Positions 25,668 through 34,480 of a DNA stretch of 64,000 nucleotides are shown in pieces (position 1 is the stretch's first letter; each line of letters opens with the position of its first letter). The stretch comes from Streptomyces sp. NBC_01197 (GTDB lineage: Bacteria; Actinomycetota; Actinomycetes; Streptomycetales; Streptomycetaceae). The stretch is taken from NCBI RefSeq assembly GCF_036010505.1, contig NZ_CP108569.1, forward strand, positions 2,730,001-2,794,000, given 5' to 3'. The notes under the pieces are model-generated. The model had not been told where the DNA came from. It did no database searches and saw only the letters and a list, made by a program, of their open reading frames with translations. The position numbers and the translations under genes are program-made.

Positions 25668-26072
25668 TTACGCGGTGGGGCGGACGACGATCCCGCCGCG
25701 CCGTCCCGCGCTGCGCGCCGGCAGCCGCCGGGTGATCCGGTCGAAGAGATCCGTCAGCGGCTCGCCGACGTCCCGGCCGAACTCGGTCAGCCCGTAGGTG
25801 ACCTGAGGCGGCGTCGTCGGCTCGACCTCCCGCCAGACCAGGCCGTCCTGGACCAGCGCGCGCAGGGTCTGGGCGAGCATCTTCTCGCTGATGCCCTGGA
25901 TGCTCTCGCGGAGTTCGTAGAACCGAAGCTCGTTGCTCCGCAAGGAGATCAGCACCCAGATGCCCCACCTGCTGGTCACGTGGTCGACCATGTCGCGCGC
26001 GGGACAGTCGGTGTGAAACACGTCATACCGCTGCCCCACCTCGGCCTGTCTGTGCTGCACGCTTCCCGTCAT
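25668..26072 (-). CDS. HxlR-family transcriptional regulator
   Basis: 134 residues. HxlR winged helix: a Cys near the N-terminus (DCPARD), VTSRWGIWVLISL, ELRFYELRESIQGISEKMLAQ (split by a continuous helix), LRALVQDGLV and YGLTEFGRDV. Divergent from the NmrA-type reductase at 26165, which it probably controls, as is usual for HxlR-oxidoreductase pairs. An inverted repeat at 26085-26107 sits between them. Confidence 0.9.
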   Translation of the reverse strand: MTGSVQHRQAEVGQRYDVFHTDCPARDMVDHVTSRWGIWVLISLRSNELRFYELRESIQGISEKMLAQTLRALVQDGLVWREVEPTTPPQVTYGLTEFGRDVGEPLTDLFDRITRRLPARSAGRRGGIVVRPTA

Positions 26073-26084
26073 GCCATGAGCTTA

Positions 26085-26107
26085 CTTCAAGGTATGTCCT
26101 TACGAAG
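26085..26107. promoter_or_regulatory. Candidate HxlR operator
   Basis: CTTCAAGG (26085-26092) and CCTTACGAAG (26098-26107) form an imperfect inverted repeat, the right arm carrying two extra bases. It begins 13 bp before the HxlR start and lies 58 bp before the reductase ATG. HxlR sites are usually inverted repeats of this length. Confidence 0.45.
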
Positions 26108-26164
26108 AGTTAGTCCGCGCTCCTAGCGTGAGGACCACAGAGGACATCCGACAAGGAGCTGATC

Positions 26165-27004
26165 ATGATCGTGGTTACCGGGGCTACCGGAAACATCGGC
26201 CGGCCGTTGACGCAGGCGCTGGCCGAGGCGGGCCGACAAGTGACGGCGGTGTCGCGGCACACGGCGGCGGTACCGAACGGCGTCCGCCACATGGTGGCCG
26301 ACCTGGCCGAGCCGGCCGGGCTCAAACCCGCGCTGGCCGGGGCGGAGGCGCTGTTCCTGCTGCTCTCCGGCGACCTGCACGCCCATGGAGCCAGCCACGC
26401 CGACCTCATCGCCGAAGCTGCGGGCAGCGGGGTTCGCCGGGTCGTCCTGCTCTCCACGCTGGGCGTGGCGACCAGGCCCTTCGGCTCAACGCGGATCGCG
26501 ATGCGCGAACTGGAGGACGCGTTGCGGGAGTCCGGGGTTGAGTGGGCCATCCTGCGGCCGGGCGGCTTCGCCTCCAACGCCCTATGGTGGGCCGAGTCCG
26601 TCCGCGCGCAACGGGTCGTCGCCGCACCCTTCGGCGACGTCGGTGTGCCGGTCATCGACCCGGCGGACATCGCCGCGGTCGCGGCGGCCTGCCTGCTGGA
26701 TGACCGGCACAGCGGCGGCGTGTACGAGCTGACCGGCCCGGAGGTGATCACTCCGCGCAGGCAGGCGGAGGCCATCGCCACCGCACTGGGCTCGCCGGTG
26801 AGGTTTCACGAACTCACCCGCGACGAGGCCAAGGCCGCCATGACGCAGAGCATGCCGGCGGAGCTCGCCGACGACACTCTGGACATCATCGGTTCCCCGA
26901 ACCCGGCCGAACTGCGCGTCAGCCCGGACGTCCAGCGGGTACTCGGCCGCGCCCCGCGCCCCTTCGCCGACTGGGCCGCCCGCAATGTGGCCGCGTTCCG
27001 CTGA
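26165..27004 (+). CDS. NmrA-like NAD(P)-binding reductase
   Basis: 279 residues. GATGNIG at 6-12 binds the dinucleotide. LRPGGFASNALWW and VIDPADIAAVAAACL fit the atypical SDR (NmrA/azoreductase-like) group lacking the YxxxK pair in the usual place. GGAG is 9 nt upstream of the ATG. Paired with the HxlR regulator; likely a quinone/electrophile-responsive reductase or redox sensor, by analogy only. Confidence 0.84.
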   Translation: MIVVTGATGNIGRPLTQALAEAGRQVTAVSRHTAAVPNGVRHMVADLAEPAGLKPALAGAEALFLLLSGDLHAHGASHADLIAEAAGSGVRRVVLLSTLGVATRPFGSTRIAMRELEDALRESGVEWAILRPGGFASNALWWAESVRAQRVVAAPFGDVGVPVIDPADIAAVAAACLLDDRHSGGVYELTGPEVITPRRQAEAIATALGSPVRFHELTRDEAKAAMTQSMPAELADDTLDIIGSPNPAELRVSPDVQRVLGRAPRPFADWAARNVAAFR

Positions 27005-27111
27005 GACCGGTCGCCGCCGCCGGAACCGGTCTTCGTGCCCGCCGATCCACTGCTGACAGTTGAGGAACCCGACCCGAAGCCGGCCGTCAACGTACCGCTT
27101 CACGGCGCACG

Positions 27112-27156
27112 ACAGCCCTGGCGGGTCCCGCACGGAGATCGCTCTGCCAGGGCTGT
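27112..27156. terminator. Hairpin between converging genes
   Basis: ACAGCCCTGGC (27112-27122) pairs perfectly with GCCAGGGCTGT (27146-27156) across a 23-nt loop, in the 233-bp gap between the stops of the NmrA-like gene and the aminopeptidase gene. The loop is long, so termination is only probable. Confidence 0.5.
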
Positions 27157-27237
27157 GCGTGTTCGGTCCGGGTTCAGGTGCCGAGCCGGTCCGGGGCGGA
27201 GTCAGCCACCCGGGCTTCATCCCCGATGAAGCCCTCG

Positions 27238-28056
27238 TCAGCGTCCGGTCGCCGATGGTTCCCGTCGGCCTTCCCGCCCCTTACTGCTCTGAGGGCGCCG
27301 GGTGAGCACGAGCGGTCCGGTCTCGGTGATGGCGACCGTGTGCTCGGAATGAGCGGTGCGCGAGCCGTCGGCCGAGCGGATCGTCCAGCCGTCCGGGTCA
27401 TAGACGATCTTGTTGGTGCCGGCGGCGAACCAGGGTTCGATGGCGATCGTCAGGCCGGGGCGCAGCTTCCAACCGCGGCCAGGGCGGCCGTCGTTGGGGA
27501 TGTGCAGGTCCTCGTGCATCGTGCGGCCGATACCGTGACCGCCGAACTCCAGGTTGACCGGGTAGCCATACTCGGCGGCGACCGCGCCGATGGCCGCCGA
27601 GATGTCCCCGAGCCTGTTGCCCGGCTGGGCGACCTTGATCGCGGCTTCGAGGGCGACCTCGGTGGCCTCGATCAGCCGCAGGTCCTCCTCGGCCGGGGTG
27701 CCGACGATGACGGAGTGGGCCGAGTCCGCGGCCCAGCCATCGATGACCACCGCCATATCCATGGTCAGCAGGTCCCCGTCGCGCAGCTTGTAGCTGTGTG
27801 GCAGTCCGTGCAGTACGGCATCGTTGACCGAGAGGCACACCACGTTACGGAACGGGCCCTTGCCGAAGGAGGGCTCGTAGTCCCAGTAGCAGGACTCCGC
27901 GCCCCGCTCCTTGATCCGGCGGCGAGCGTGATGCTCCAGGTCCAGCAGGTTGACCCCTACTGCGGCGAGGTCACCGAGCTCAGCCAGCACCTGGCCGACG
28001 AACTGTCCGGTGACGTGCATGCGCTCGATGTCTTTGGGCGATTTGTGCTCGATCAC
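27238..28056 (-). CDS. map: Type I methionine aminopeptidase
   Basis: 272 residues, GTG start. All five metal ligands are in place by spacing: Asp100 and Asp111 (TMDMAVVIDGWAADSAH), His174 (FGGHGIG), Glu207 (AIEPWF) and Glu238 (EHTVAIT). Removes N-terminal Met in the cytoplasm. Actinomycetes normally have another map gene in the ribosomal/secY region, so this is likely an extra copy. Divergent from a small XRE gene at 28151, a pairing seen elsewhere in Streptomyces, with a perfect small inverted repeat between them. Confidence 0.92.
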   Translation of the reverse strand: MIEHKSPKDIERMHVTGQFVGQVLAELGDLAAVGVNLLDLEHHARRRIKERGAESCYWDYEPSFGKGPFRNVVCLSVNDAVLHGLPHSYKLRDGDLLTMDMAVVIDGWAADSAHSVIVGTPAEEDLRLIEATEVALEAAIKVAQPGNRLGDISAAIGAVAAEYGYPVNLEFGGHGIGRTMHEDLHIPNDGRPGRGWKLRPGLTIAIEPWFAAGTNKIVYDPDGWTIRSADGSRTAHSEHTVAITETGPLVLTRRPQSSKGREGRREPSATGR

Positions 28057-28087
28057 TGCGATCCTCGATTCCCCGGGGCGACCGACA

Positions 28088-28101
28088 GGTATATTTATAC
28101 C
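28088..28101. promoter_or_regulatory. Operator-like inverted repeat between map and XRE gene
   Basis: GGTATATTTATACC has perfect arms GGTATA and TATACC with a 2-nt centre. It is one of the most AT-rich spots in the region, in the 94-bp divergent gap between the aminopeptidase start (28056) and the XRE gene (28151). It could serve both as -10 element and operator for the XRE protein. Confidence 0.6.
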
Positions 28102-28150
28102 AGTGGGCGGCGTGGTTGCCGCCGGACATCTGCGGCTCTAGCCTGTGCGC

Positions 28151-28417
28151 ATGGTTCGTTATCCGCTCGCCCCCGAACAGATCGAGGCGGGCCGACGCCT
28201 CGGGGCCGCGTTGCGCTCCGCCCGGGCCGGACAGAGCCTCGTCGAGGTGGCCCTGGCGGCGGAGATCTCGCCGGAGACCCTCCGCAAGATCGAGACCGGC
28301 CGGCTGCCGACGCCCGCGTTCGGCACCATCGTCCGGCTCAGCGAGGTACTCGGCGTACCGCTGGCCAAACTCGCCGGCGTCTGGCGCACCGGTCCTGCCC
28401 TGAGCAAGGCCTCCTAG
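28151..28417 (+). CDS. Small XRE-family regulator
   Basis: 88 residues from the ATG at 28151. Nearly the whole protein is one HTH (RRLGAALRSARAGQSLVEVA, SPETLRKIETGRLPTPAFG). No sensor domain. Likely controls itself and the divergent methionine aminopeptidase gene through the palindrome between them. Confidence 0.82.
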   Translation: MVRYPLAPEQIEAGRRLGAALRSARAGQSLVEVALAAEISPETLRKIETGRLPTPAFGTIVRLSEVLGVPLAKLAGVWRTGPALSKAS

Positions 28418-28552
28418 CAACAGCCCCTCGCGGCGCGGCCCCGTCGTCGGTGGGCCGGATTCGCCATGGGCGCCGGACGGACGCCCGCCTCACGGAAGCG
28501 TTCAGGTCGCGCGTCGGCAACTGCCCTCATCCGTCTCGGCGTCAGGACCGCC

Positions 28553-29845
28553 TCAGCCCCGCCCGCCGCCCGGCGATTCCGTCCCCGCCCCCAGCCACTC
28601 CAGCGCAGCGACCGTCAGCGCCGCCACGCCGGTGTCCAGGGTCGGTTGCAGCACCGGGGCGAAGTGCGGACTGTGGTTGACCGGGATGTCCTGGGTCACC
28701 GTGTCGTTCCTGACCGCCTCCGCGTACTTCTCCGGGTCCGCGCCACCGAAGCCCCAGTAGGCGAACGGCACGTCGAAGGCGCGCGGGATCTGGCTGAAGT
28801 CCTCGCTGGCCGTCTGGAGTTCGATCGTGCCCGCGTCGTCGCCGAAGTGCGCCGCGAACGCCTTCGCCAGCCGCTCGGCGGCCTCCGCGTCGTTCACCGT
28901 GGCCGGGAACGAGGTGATGCGCTCGATGCTCGGCTCCTTCGGTGCGTTCGATGCGGTCGCCTCCGCCCGTACGCAGCGTTCGACCGCGTCCAGCACCTGA
29001 CGGCGGGTCGTCTCGTCGTACGTGCGGACGTTCAGCAGGATGACGGCGCTGTCGGGGATGACGTTCGGGCTCGCGCCCGCCTGGATGCTGCCGACCGTCA
29101 GCACGGCGGGCGCCGTGGGGGCGAGTTCGCGGGACACGACCGTCTGGAGCCGCACCACGCACAGCGCCGCCAGCACCACCGGATCGACGGTGAACTGTGG
29201 CATGGAACCGTGGCCGCCGCGCCCGTACAGCGTGATGCGCAGACTGTCCGCCGCCGCCAGGAACGAGCCGGGGCGCACCCCCACATAGCCCGCCGGATAC
29301 GGCAGCACGTGCTGGGCGAGAGCCACGTCCGGGCGGGGGATCCGCTCGACGAGACCGTCGTCGACCATCGCGTCGGCGCCGTCGCCGTTCTCCTCCGACG
29401 GCTGGAACAGTACGGTCAGCGTCCCCCGCCACGCCTGCGGGGAGGCGGCCATCAGCCGGGCGAAGCCGAGCATGCAGGTGACATGGGTGTCGTGCCCGCA
29501 GGCGTGCATCACCGGCAGCTCCGCACCGTCCGCGTCCGTGGTGGTCACCGTCGACGCGTACGGCAGCCCGGTGTCCTCCCTGACCGGGAGCGCGTCCATG
29601 TCCGCACGCAGCAGCACCGTGGGGCCGTCCCCGTTGGCCAGGACGCCGACCACGCCGGTGCCGCCGATCCCGTCGGTCACCCGGTATCCCCACTCCCGCA
29701 GCCGCTCGGCCACCCGCGACGCGGTCCGCCGCTCGGCCAGGCCCAGCTCGGGGTGGGCGTGGAGGTCGCGGTAGAACTCCTCAAGATCGTCGCGGATGCC
29801 GTCCAGGCCGGCGAGGATGCCGGCGGCGCCAGAGGTGCTGGTCAT
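28553..29845 (-). CDS. M20-family amidohydrolase (hippurate/IAA-amino acid hydrolase-like)
   Basis: 430 residues. Dinuclear-metal motifs ADMDALPV (81-88) and HACGHDTH (114-121), then FQPSEENGDGA, GRGGHGSMP in the dimerisation lid, and a C-terminal NHSPHFAP. Cleaves N-acyl or N-aroyl amino acids or similar amides in the cytoplasm; exact substrate unknown. Divergent from the membrane protein at 30074. A second M20 enzyme is encoded at 56558. Confidence 0.88.
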   Translation of the reverse strand: MTSTSGAAGILAGLDGIRDDLEEFYRDLHAHPELGLAERRTASRVAERLREWGYRVTDGIGGTGVVGVLANGDGPTVLLRADMDALPVREDTGLPYASTVTTTDADGAELPVMHACGHDTHVTCMLGFARLMAASPQAWRGTLTVLFQPSEENGDGADAMVDDGLVERIPRPDVALAQHVLPYPAGYVGVRPGSFLAAADSLRITLYGRGGHGSMPQFTVDPVVLAALCVVRLQTVVSRELAPTAPAVLTVGSIQAGASPNVIPDSAVILLNVRTYDETTRRQVLDAVERCVRAEATASNAPKEPSIERITSFPATVNDAEAAERLAKAFAAHFGDDAGTIELQTASEDFSQIPRAFDVPFAYWGFGGADPEKYAEAVRNDTVTQDIPVNHSPHFAPVLQPTLDTGVAALTVAALEWLGAGTESPGGGRG

Positions 29846-30073
29846 GGGGATCCTTCCCGAAGGCCGAGATACACCGAGATCGCTGGGACGCGTCGCCCGG
29901 CAAGTACGGGATCGGCGCCCCCACCATCGTGGCGAGCCCCGGGAGGGCTGTCATCCGCAGCCGCACGGCCGAGCACGTACGCGACGGACCCGGAGAACCG
30001 CGTACGGGAGCCCGGCCACCGCCGCACCGACCGCCGTGCCGCCCCCGCCCGGCCCGTCAGGCAGAATCGGTGC

Positions 30074-30721
30074 ATGACCCCTGAGCACCCCACACCGAAG
30101 CCCCCCGACCCGGTCTACGCCGACCGGGTCTACCGGTCACTCGCCGGGCTCGCGGGTGGTGTGCTGCTGCTCGCCCTCGCCCTCTGGCTGGGCATCGACG
30201 CCCTGGTCAGCGGCCACGGGAACACCCCCTGGCTGGCCCTCGCCGCGCTGCTCTTCGTGATCCCGCTGGTCGTCGCCTTCACCCTGCGGCCCGCCGTGTA
30301 CGCCAACGACGACCGGCTCAGGATCCGTAACCCCTTCCGTTCGATCACGCTTCCCTGGGCGTGCGTCGACGACATCCGGGCCGCGTACTCCACCGAGGCG
30401 TTCGCGGACGGCAAGAAGTACCAGCTCTGGGCGGTGCCGGTCTCGCTGCGCCGCCGCAAGCGGGCCAACATCCAGCAGATGCGGGCCGCCGCACCCGGTC
30501 CGGGGCAGCGCCAGAACCGTAATCCGTTCGCCCAGGGCGCGGACGCCGACCAGGGCCGGGCGCCCTCCGACCAGTCGGTCATCGAACTGCGCGAGCTCTC
30601 GGAGCGCGGCAGCGACCGGCCGACGGCACAGGGCACCCCCGAGGTCCGCTGGGCCTACGAGATCATGGCCCCGAGCGTGGCGGGCGCCATCCTGCTCGCC
30701 GTACTCCTCGCCGTGAGCTGA
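30074..30721 (+). CDS. PH-domain-like membrane protein
   Basis: 215 residues. Two TMs (about 24-45, 52-72), then a bacterial PH-like segment (YANDDRLRIRNPFRSITLPW), a basic and polar cytoplasmic region with many Gln/Arg, and a C-terminal TM (about 195-213). A long upstream in-frame extension covers the amidohydrolase complement and is rejected. It lies directly upstream of deoC, but a 229-bp gap with its own operator separates them. Confidence 0.75.
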   Translation: MTPEHPTPKPPDPVYADRVYRSLAGLAGGVLLLALALWLGIDALVSGHGNTPWLALAALLFVIPLVVAFTLRPAVYANDDRLRIRNPFRSITLPWACVDDIRAAYSTEAFADGKKYQLWAVPVSLRRRKRANIQQMRAAAPGPGQRQNRNPFAQGADADQGRAPSDQSVIELRELSERGSDRPTAQGTPEVRWAYEIMAPSVAGAILLAVLLAVS

Positions 30722-30925
30722 ACCACTGTCGCACTGACGCAGAAGCGCTTGGATCAGGGATCCCTGCGCCGCCTGTTCGTGATGCGCCGAGCCGCACTGA
30801 CGGCCTACGAAGGGGACGACGTCTGATCGGGGGCGCTACCCGAAGGCGCCGTCCGGAGGGGCCGGGGCGCACCGTCCGGAAGAGCCCGGGCGCCCAGGAG
30901 GATCACCGCCCCTCTGTACAGGTCG

Positions 30926-30937
30926 CTACGCGCGTAG
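30926..30937. promoter_or_regulatory. Nucleoside-regulon palindrome, deoC promoter copy
   Basis: Perfect CTACGCGCGTAG, 13 bp before the deoC GTG and overlapping a TAGATA -10-like sequence (30935-30940). Binding here would block RNA polymerase directly. Identical to the sites at 2138 and 44547. Confidence 0.82.
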
Positions 30938-30950
30938 ATATGCTCATCTG

Positions 30951-31979
30951 GTGACCATGCCCACCACCGCCCCCTCCCCCGGCACCCCCGGCGAAGGACC
31001 CGCCTCCCGCCCGGGAGACGCTCCCTCCGCCGGCGGTCTCGCCGACGTGACCGCATCCGACAGCGCACTGCGCCGCTTCCTGCACGGGCTGCCCGGCGTC
31101 GACGCCGTCGGCCTGGAAGCGCGCGCCGCCGCCCTCGGCACCCGTTCGATCAAGACCACGGCGAAGGCGTACGCCATCGACCTGGCCATCTCGATGATCG
31201 ACCTGACCACGCTCGAAGGCGCCGACACCCCGGGCAAGGTCCGGGCGCTCGCCGCCAAGGCCGTCCACCCCGACCCGACCGACCGCACGGCCCCGATGAC
31301 GGCCGCCGTCTGTGTCTACCCGGACATGGCCGCCACCGCGAAGGCCGCGCTGAACGGCGCGGACGTGAAGGTCGCGTCCGTCGCCACCGCCTTCCCGGCG
31401 GGCCGGGCCGCGCTGCCGGTGAAGCTCGCCGATGTGCGGGACGCCGTCGCGGCGGGGGCCGACGAGATCGACATGGTGATCGACCGGGGCGCGTTCCTCT
31501 CCGGCCGCTATCTCTCGGTGTTCGATGAGATCCAGGCCGTCAAGGCCGAGTGCGTACGGCCCGGGGGCACGGCCGCCCGGCTGAAGGTGATCTTCGAGAC
31601 CGGTGAGCTGTCGACGTACGACAACATCCGCCGCGCCTCCTGGATCGGCATGATGGCGGGCGCGGACTTCATCAAGACGTCGACCGGCAAGGTCGCGGTC
31701 AACGCCACCCCCGCCAACACCCTGCTGATGCTGGAGGCGGTCCGCGACTTCCGCGCGCAGACCGGCATCCAGGTCGGCGTGAAGCCCGCGGGCGGGATCC
31801 GCTCCACCAAGGACGCGATCAAGTTCCTGGTGCTGGTCAACGAGACCGCGGGAGCCGACTGGCTGGACAGCCACTGGTTCCGCTTCGGCGCCTCCAGCCT
31901 GCTGAACGACCTGCTGATGCAGCGGCAGAAGCTCAGCACCGGCCGCTACTCCGGTCCCGACTACGTGACGGTGGACTGA
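30951..31979 (+). CDS. deoC: Deoxyribose-phosphate aldolase
   Basis: 342 residues. Schiff-base Lys region DFIKTSTGK near 238-246 and KPAGGIRST near 280; VASVATAFPAG also fits. Cleaves 2-deoxyribose-5-phosphate to glyceraldehyde-3-phosphate and acetaldehyde. The first 30 residues are a low-complexity leader (PTTAPSPGTPGEG), so the real start could be downstream, but the GTG at 30951 sits just right behind the operator and no Shine-Dalgarno is visible, which fits a leaderless transcript. The aldehyde dehydrogenase gene follows after 5 bp. Confidence 0.93.
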   Translation: MTMPTTAPSPGTPGEGPASRPGDAPSAGGLADVTASDSALRRFLHGLPGVDAVGLEARAAALGTRSIKTTAKAYAIDLAISMIDLTTLEGADTPGKVRALAAKAVHPDPTDRTAPMTAAVCVYPDMAATAKAALNGADVKVASVATAFPAGRAALPVKLADVRDAVAAGADEIDMVIDRGAFLSGRYLSVFDEIQAVKAECVRPGGTAARLKVIFETGELSTYDNIRRASWIGMMAGADFIKTSTGKVAVNATPANTLLMLEAVRDFRAQTGIQVGVKPAGGIRSTKDAIKFLVLVNETAGADWLDSHWFRFGASSLLNDLLMQRQKLSTGRYSGPDYVTVD

Positions 31980-31984
31980 TCACC

Positions 31985-33490
31985 ATGGCACTTTCATCCG
32001 CGGCACTCTCATCCGCGTTCGAGTACGCACCGGCTCCCGAGTCGCGTTCGGTCGTCGACATCGCCCCGTCCTACGGGCTCTTCATCGACGGCGAGTTCAC
32101 CGAGGCGGCCGACGGCAAGGTCTTCAAGACCGTCAGCCCCTCCACCGAGGAGGTCCTGTCGGAGGTCGCCCGCGCGGGCACCGCCGATGTGGACCGCGCC
32201 GTACAGGCCGCCCGCAAGGCCTTCGCGAAGTGGTCGGCGCTGCCCGGCTCCGAGCGCGCCAAGTACCTCTTCCGTATCGCCCGGATCATCCAGGAGCGCT
32301 CGCGCGAGCTGGCCGTCCTGGAGACACTGGACAACGGCAAGCCGATCAAGGAGACCCGCGACGCGGACCTCCCGCTGGTCGCCGCGCACTTCTTCTACTA
32401 CGCGGGCTGGGCCGACAAGCTCGACCATGCCGGGTTCGGCCGGAGGACGGCAGACGGGCACAGCGGCGCGAACCCCCGGCCGCTGGGCGTCGCGGGCCAG
32501 GTCATCCCGTGGAACTTCCCGCTGCTGATGCTCGCCTGGAAGATCGCCCCGGCCCTCGCCACCGGTAACACCGTGGTGCTCAAGCCCGCCGAGACGACCC
32601 CGCTGAGCGCGCTGTTCTTCGCGGACATCTGCCGCCAGGCGGGCCTGCCGAAGGGCGTCGTCAACATCCTTCCCGGGTACGGGGACGCGGGCGCCGCACT
32701 GGTCGGGCACCCGGACGTCGACAAGGTGGCCTTCACCGGTTCCACCGCCGTCGGCAAGGCCATCGCCCGCTCCGTCGCGGGTACGGAGAAGAAGGTCACC
32801 CTGGAGCTGGGCGGCAAGGGCGCGAACATCGTCTTCGACGACGCCCCCATTGACCAGGCCGTCGAGGGCATCGTCACCGGCATCTTCTTCAACCAGGGCC
32901 AGGTCTGCTGCGCGGGCTCGCGGCTGCTGGTCCAGGAGTCGGTGCAGGAGGAGGTGCTGGACGCGCTGAAGCGGCGGCTCTCCACGCTGCGCCTGGGCGA
33001 CCCGCTGGACAAGAACACCGACATCGGCGCGATCAACTCGGCCGAGCAGCTCGCGCGTATCCAGAAGCTCGCGGACACGGGCGAGGCGGAGGGCGCCGAA
33101 CGCTGGTCGCCCGCGTGCGAACTCCCCACGTCCGGCTACTGGTTCGCGCCCACGCTCTTCACCGGCGTCACCCAGGCGCACACCGTCGCGCGCGACGAGA
33201 TCTTCGGCCCGGTGCTGTCGGTGCTGTCGTTCCGTACGCCCGACGAGGCCGTCGCCAAGGCCAACAACACGCAGTACGGCCTGTCCGCCGGCATCTGGAC
33301 GGAGAAGGGCTCGCGCATCCTCGCGGTCGCGAACAAGCTCCGGGCCGGTGTGGTGTGGGCCAACACGTTCAACAAGTTCGACCCGACCTCGCCCTTCGGG
33401 GGCTACAAGGAATCGGGCTACGGCCGCGAGGGCGGCCGGCACGGCCTGGAGGCGTACCTCGCCCCGTCGAGCCCGGAGGGCAAGCGCTGA
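31985..33490 (+). CDS. NAD(P)+-dependent aldehyde dehydrogenase
   Basis: 501 residues. General-base Glu in ELGGKGANIVF near 273, catalytic Cys in NQGQVCCAGSR near 308, and PWNFPLLM and FTGSTAVGKAI in the cofactor domain. Starts 5 bp after deoC and shares its stop (TGATG) with the next gene. Its position suggests oxidation of the acetaldehyde released by DeoC; this is inferred, not visible in the sequence. Confidence 0.92.
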   Translation: MALSSAALSSAFEYAPAPESRSVVDIAPSYGLFIDGEFTEAADGKVFKTVSPSTEEVLSEVARAGTADVDRAVQAARKAFAKWSALPGSERAKYLFRIARIIQERSRELAVLETLDNGKPIKETRDADLPLVAAHFFYYAGWADKLDHAGFGRRTADGHSGANPRPLGVAGQVIPWNFPLLMLAWKIAPALATGNTVVLKPAETTPLSALFFADICRQAGLPKGVVNILPGYGDAGAALVGHPDVDKVAFTGSTAVGKAIARSVAGTEKKVTLELGGKGANIVFDDAPIDQAVEGIVTGIFFNQGQVCCAGSRLLVQESVQEEVLDALKRRLSTLRLGDPLDKNTDIGAINSAEQLARIQKLADTGEAEGAERWSPACELPTSGYWFAPTLFTGVTQAHTVARDEIFGPVLSVLSFRTPDEAVAKANNTQYGLSAGIWTEKGSRILAVANKLRAGVVWANTFNKFDPTSPFGGYKESGYGREGGRHGLEAYLAPSSPEGKR

Positions 33491-34386
33491 TGAGCACCGA
33501 GCAGCAGAACCGGCTGAGCGTCTTCAAGACCTACAAGCTGTACGTCGGGGGCAAGTTCCCCCGCTCCGAAAGCGGGCGCGTGTACGAGGTGACCGACTCC
33601 AAGGGCAACTGGCTGGCCAACGCCCCGCAGTCCTCCCGCAAGGACGCGCGTGACGCGGTCGTCGCCGCGCGCAAGGCGTTCGGCGGCTGGTCGGGCGCGA
33701 CCGCGTACAACAGGGGCCAGGTCCTCTACCGCGTGGCCGAGATGCTGGAGGGCCGCCGGGACCAGTTCGTACGCGAAGTGGCGGACGCCGACGGCATCTC
33801 CAAGTCGAAGGCCGGTGCCGTGGTGGACGCGGCGGTCGACCGCTGGGTCTGGTACGCGGGCTGGACGGACAAGATCGGCCAGATCGTGGGCGGGGCGAAC
33901 CCGGTCGCGGGCCCGTTCTTCAATCTCTCGACCCCGGAGCCGACCGGAGTGGTGGCGGTCCTCGCCCCGCAGGACTCGTCGTTCCTGGGTCTCGTGTCGG
34001 TCGTCGCCCCGGTCATCGCGACCGGGAACACGGCGGTCGTCATCGCCTCCGCGACGTCCCCGTTGCCCGCGCTCTCGCTGGGTGAGGTGCTGGCGACGTC
34101 GGACCTGCCGGGCGGGGTGGTCAATGTGCTGTCCGGGAAGACGGCGGAGATCGCCGCGCCGCTCGCCGCGCACCAGGACGTCAACGCCATCGATCTGACG
34201 GGTGCGGACGCCGAGCTGGCACGCGACCTGGAGATCGCCGCTGCGGACAACCTCAAGCGGGTGCTGCGTCCACAGGCTGTGGACTTCACGGCAATGCCCG
34301 GCACGGAGCGGCTGACGGCGTTCCTGGAGACGAAGACTGTCTGGCACCCCACGGGCGCCCTGGGCGTGTCGGGCTCGTCGTACTGA
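33490..34386 (+). CDS. Truncated, non-catalytic aldehyde dehydrogenase homologue
   Basis: 298 residues, about 60% of a normal ALDH. It covers the N-terminal cofactor domain (TPEPTGVVAVLAPQDSSFLG in place of PWNFP, GNTAVVIASATSPLPAL), then stops shortly after LKRVLRPQAVDF. There is no Cys anywhere in the protein and no ELGGK Glu motif, so it cannot be an ordinary ALDH. Frame and codon use are normal and it overlaps the active ALDH by 1 bp, so it is a maintained gene rather than a wreck. Possibly a partner subunit of the full-length enzyme. Confidence 0.82.
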   Translation: MSTEQQNRLSVFKTYKLYVGGKFPRSESGRVYEVTDSKGNWLANAPQSSRKDARDAVVAARKAFGGWSGATAYNRGQVLYRVAEMLEGRRDQFVREVADADGISKSKAGAVVDAAVDRWVWYAGWTDKIGQIVGGANPVAGPFFNLSTPEPTGVVAVLAPQDSSFLGLVSVVAPVIATGNTAVVIASATSPLPALSLGEVLATSDLPGGVVNVLSGKTAEIAAPLAAHQDVNAIDLTGADAELARDLEIAAADNLKRVLRPQAVDFTAMPGTERLTAFLETKTVWHPTGALGVSGSSY

Positions 34387-34401
34387 GCCGGCGGAGCCGG
34401 A

Positions 34402-34449
34402 AGGCCCCCGTCGCCGCTGAACGTCCGAGTTCAGCGGCTGCGGGGGCCT
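34402..34449 (+). terminator. Strong hairpin after the deoC-ALDH operon
   Basis: AGGCCCCCG-TC-GCCGCTGAAC pairs with GTTCAGCGGC-TG-CGGGGGCCT around a 6-nt loop. The two 2-nt TC/TG segments face each other as an internal bulge. It starts 16 bp after the last stop of the operon and before the converging secreted-protein gene. Confidence 0.85.
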
Positions 34450-34480
34450 CTCCGTATACCGGGCCGGCCTGCTGCCCGGT

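Noticed and set aside
28466..30721. 751-codon open frame ending with the PH-like protein
   Set aside because: All but the last 215 codons overlap the amidohydrolase on the other strand; the ATG at 30074 explains the gene.
32009..33442. 477-codon open frame on the complement of the aldehyde dehydrogenase
   Set aside because: Arg/Gly/Val-rich composition and no motif; a third-position GC shadow of a clear ALDH.
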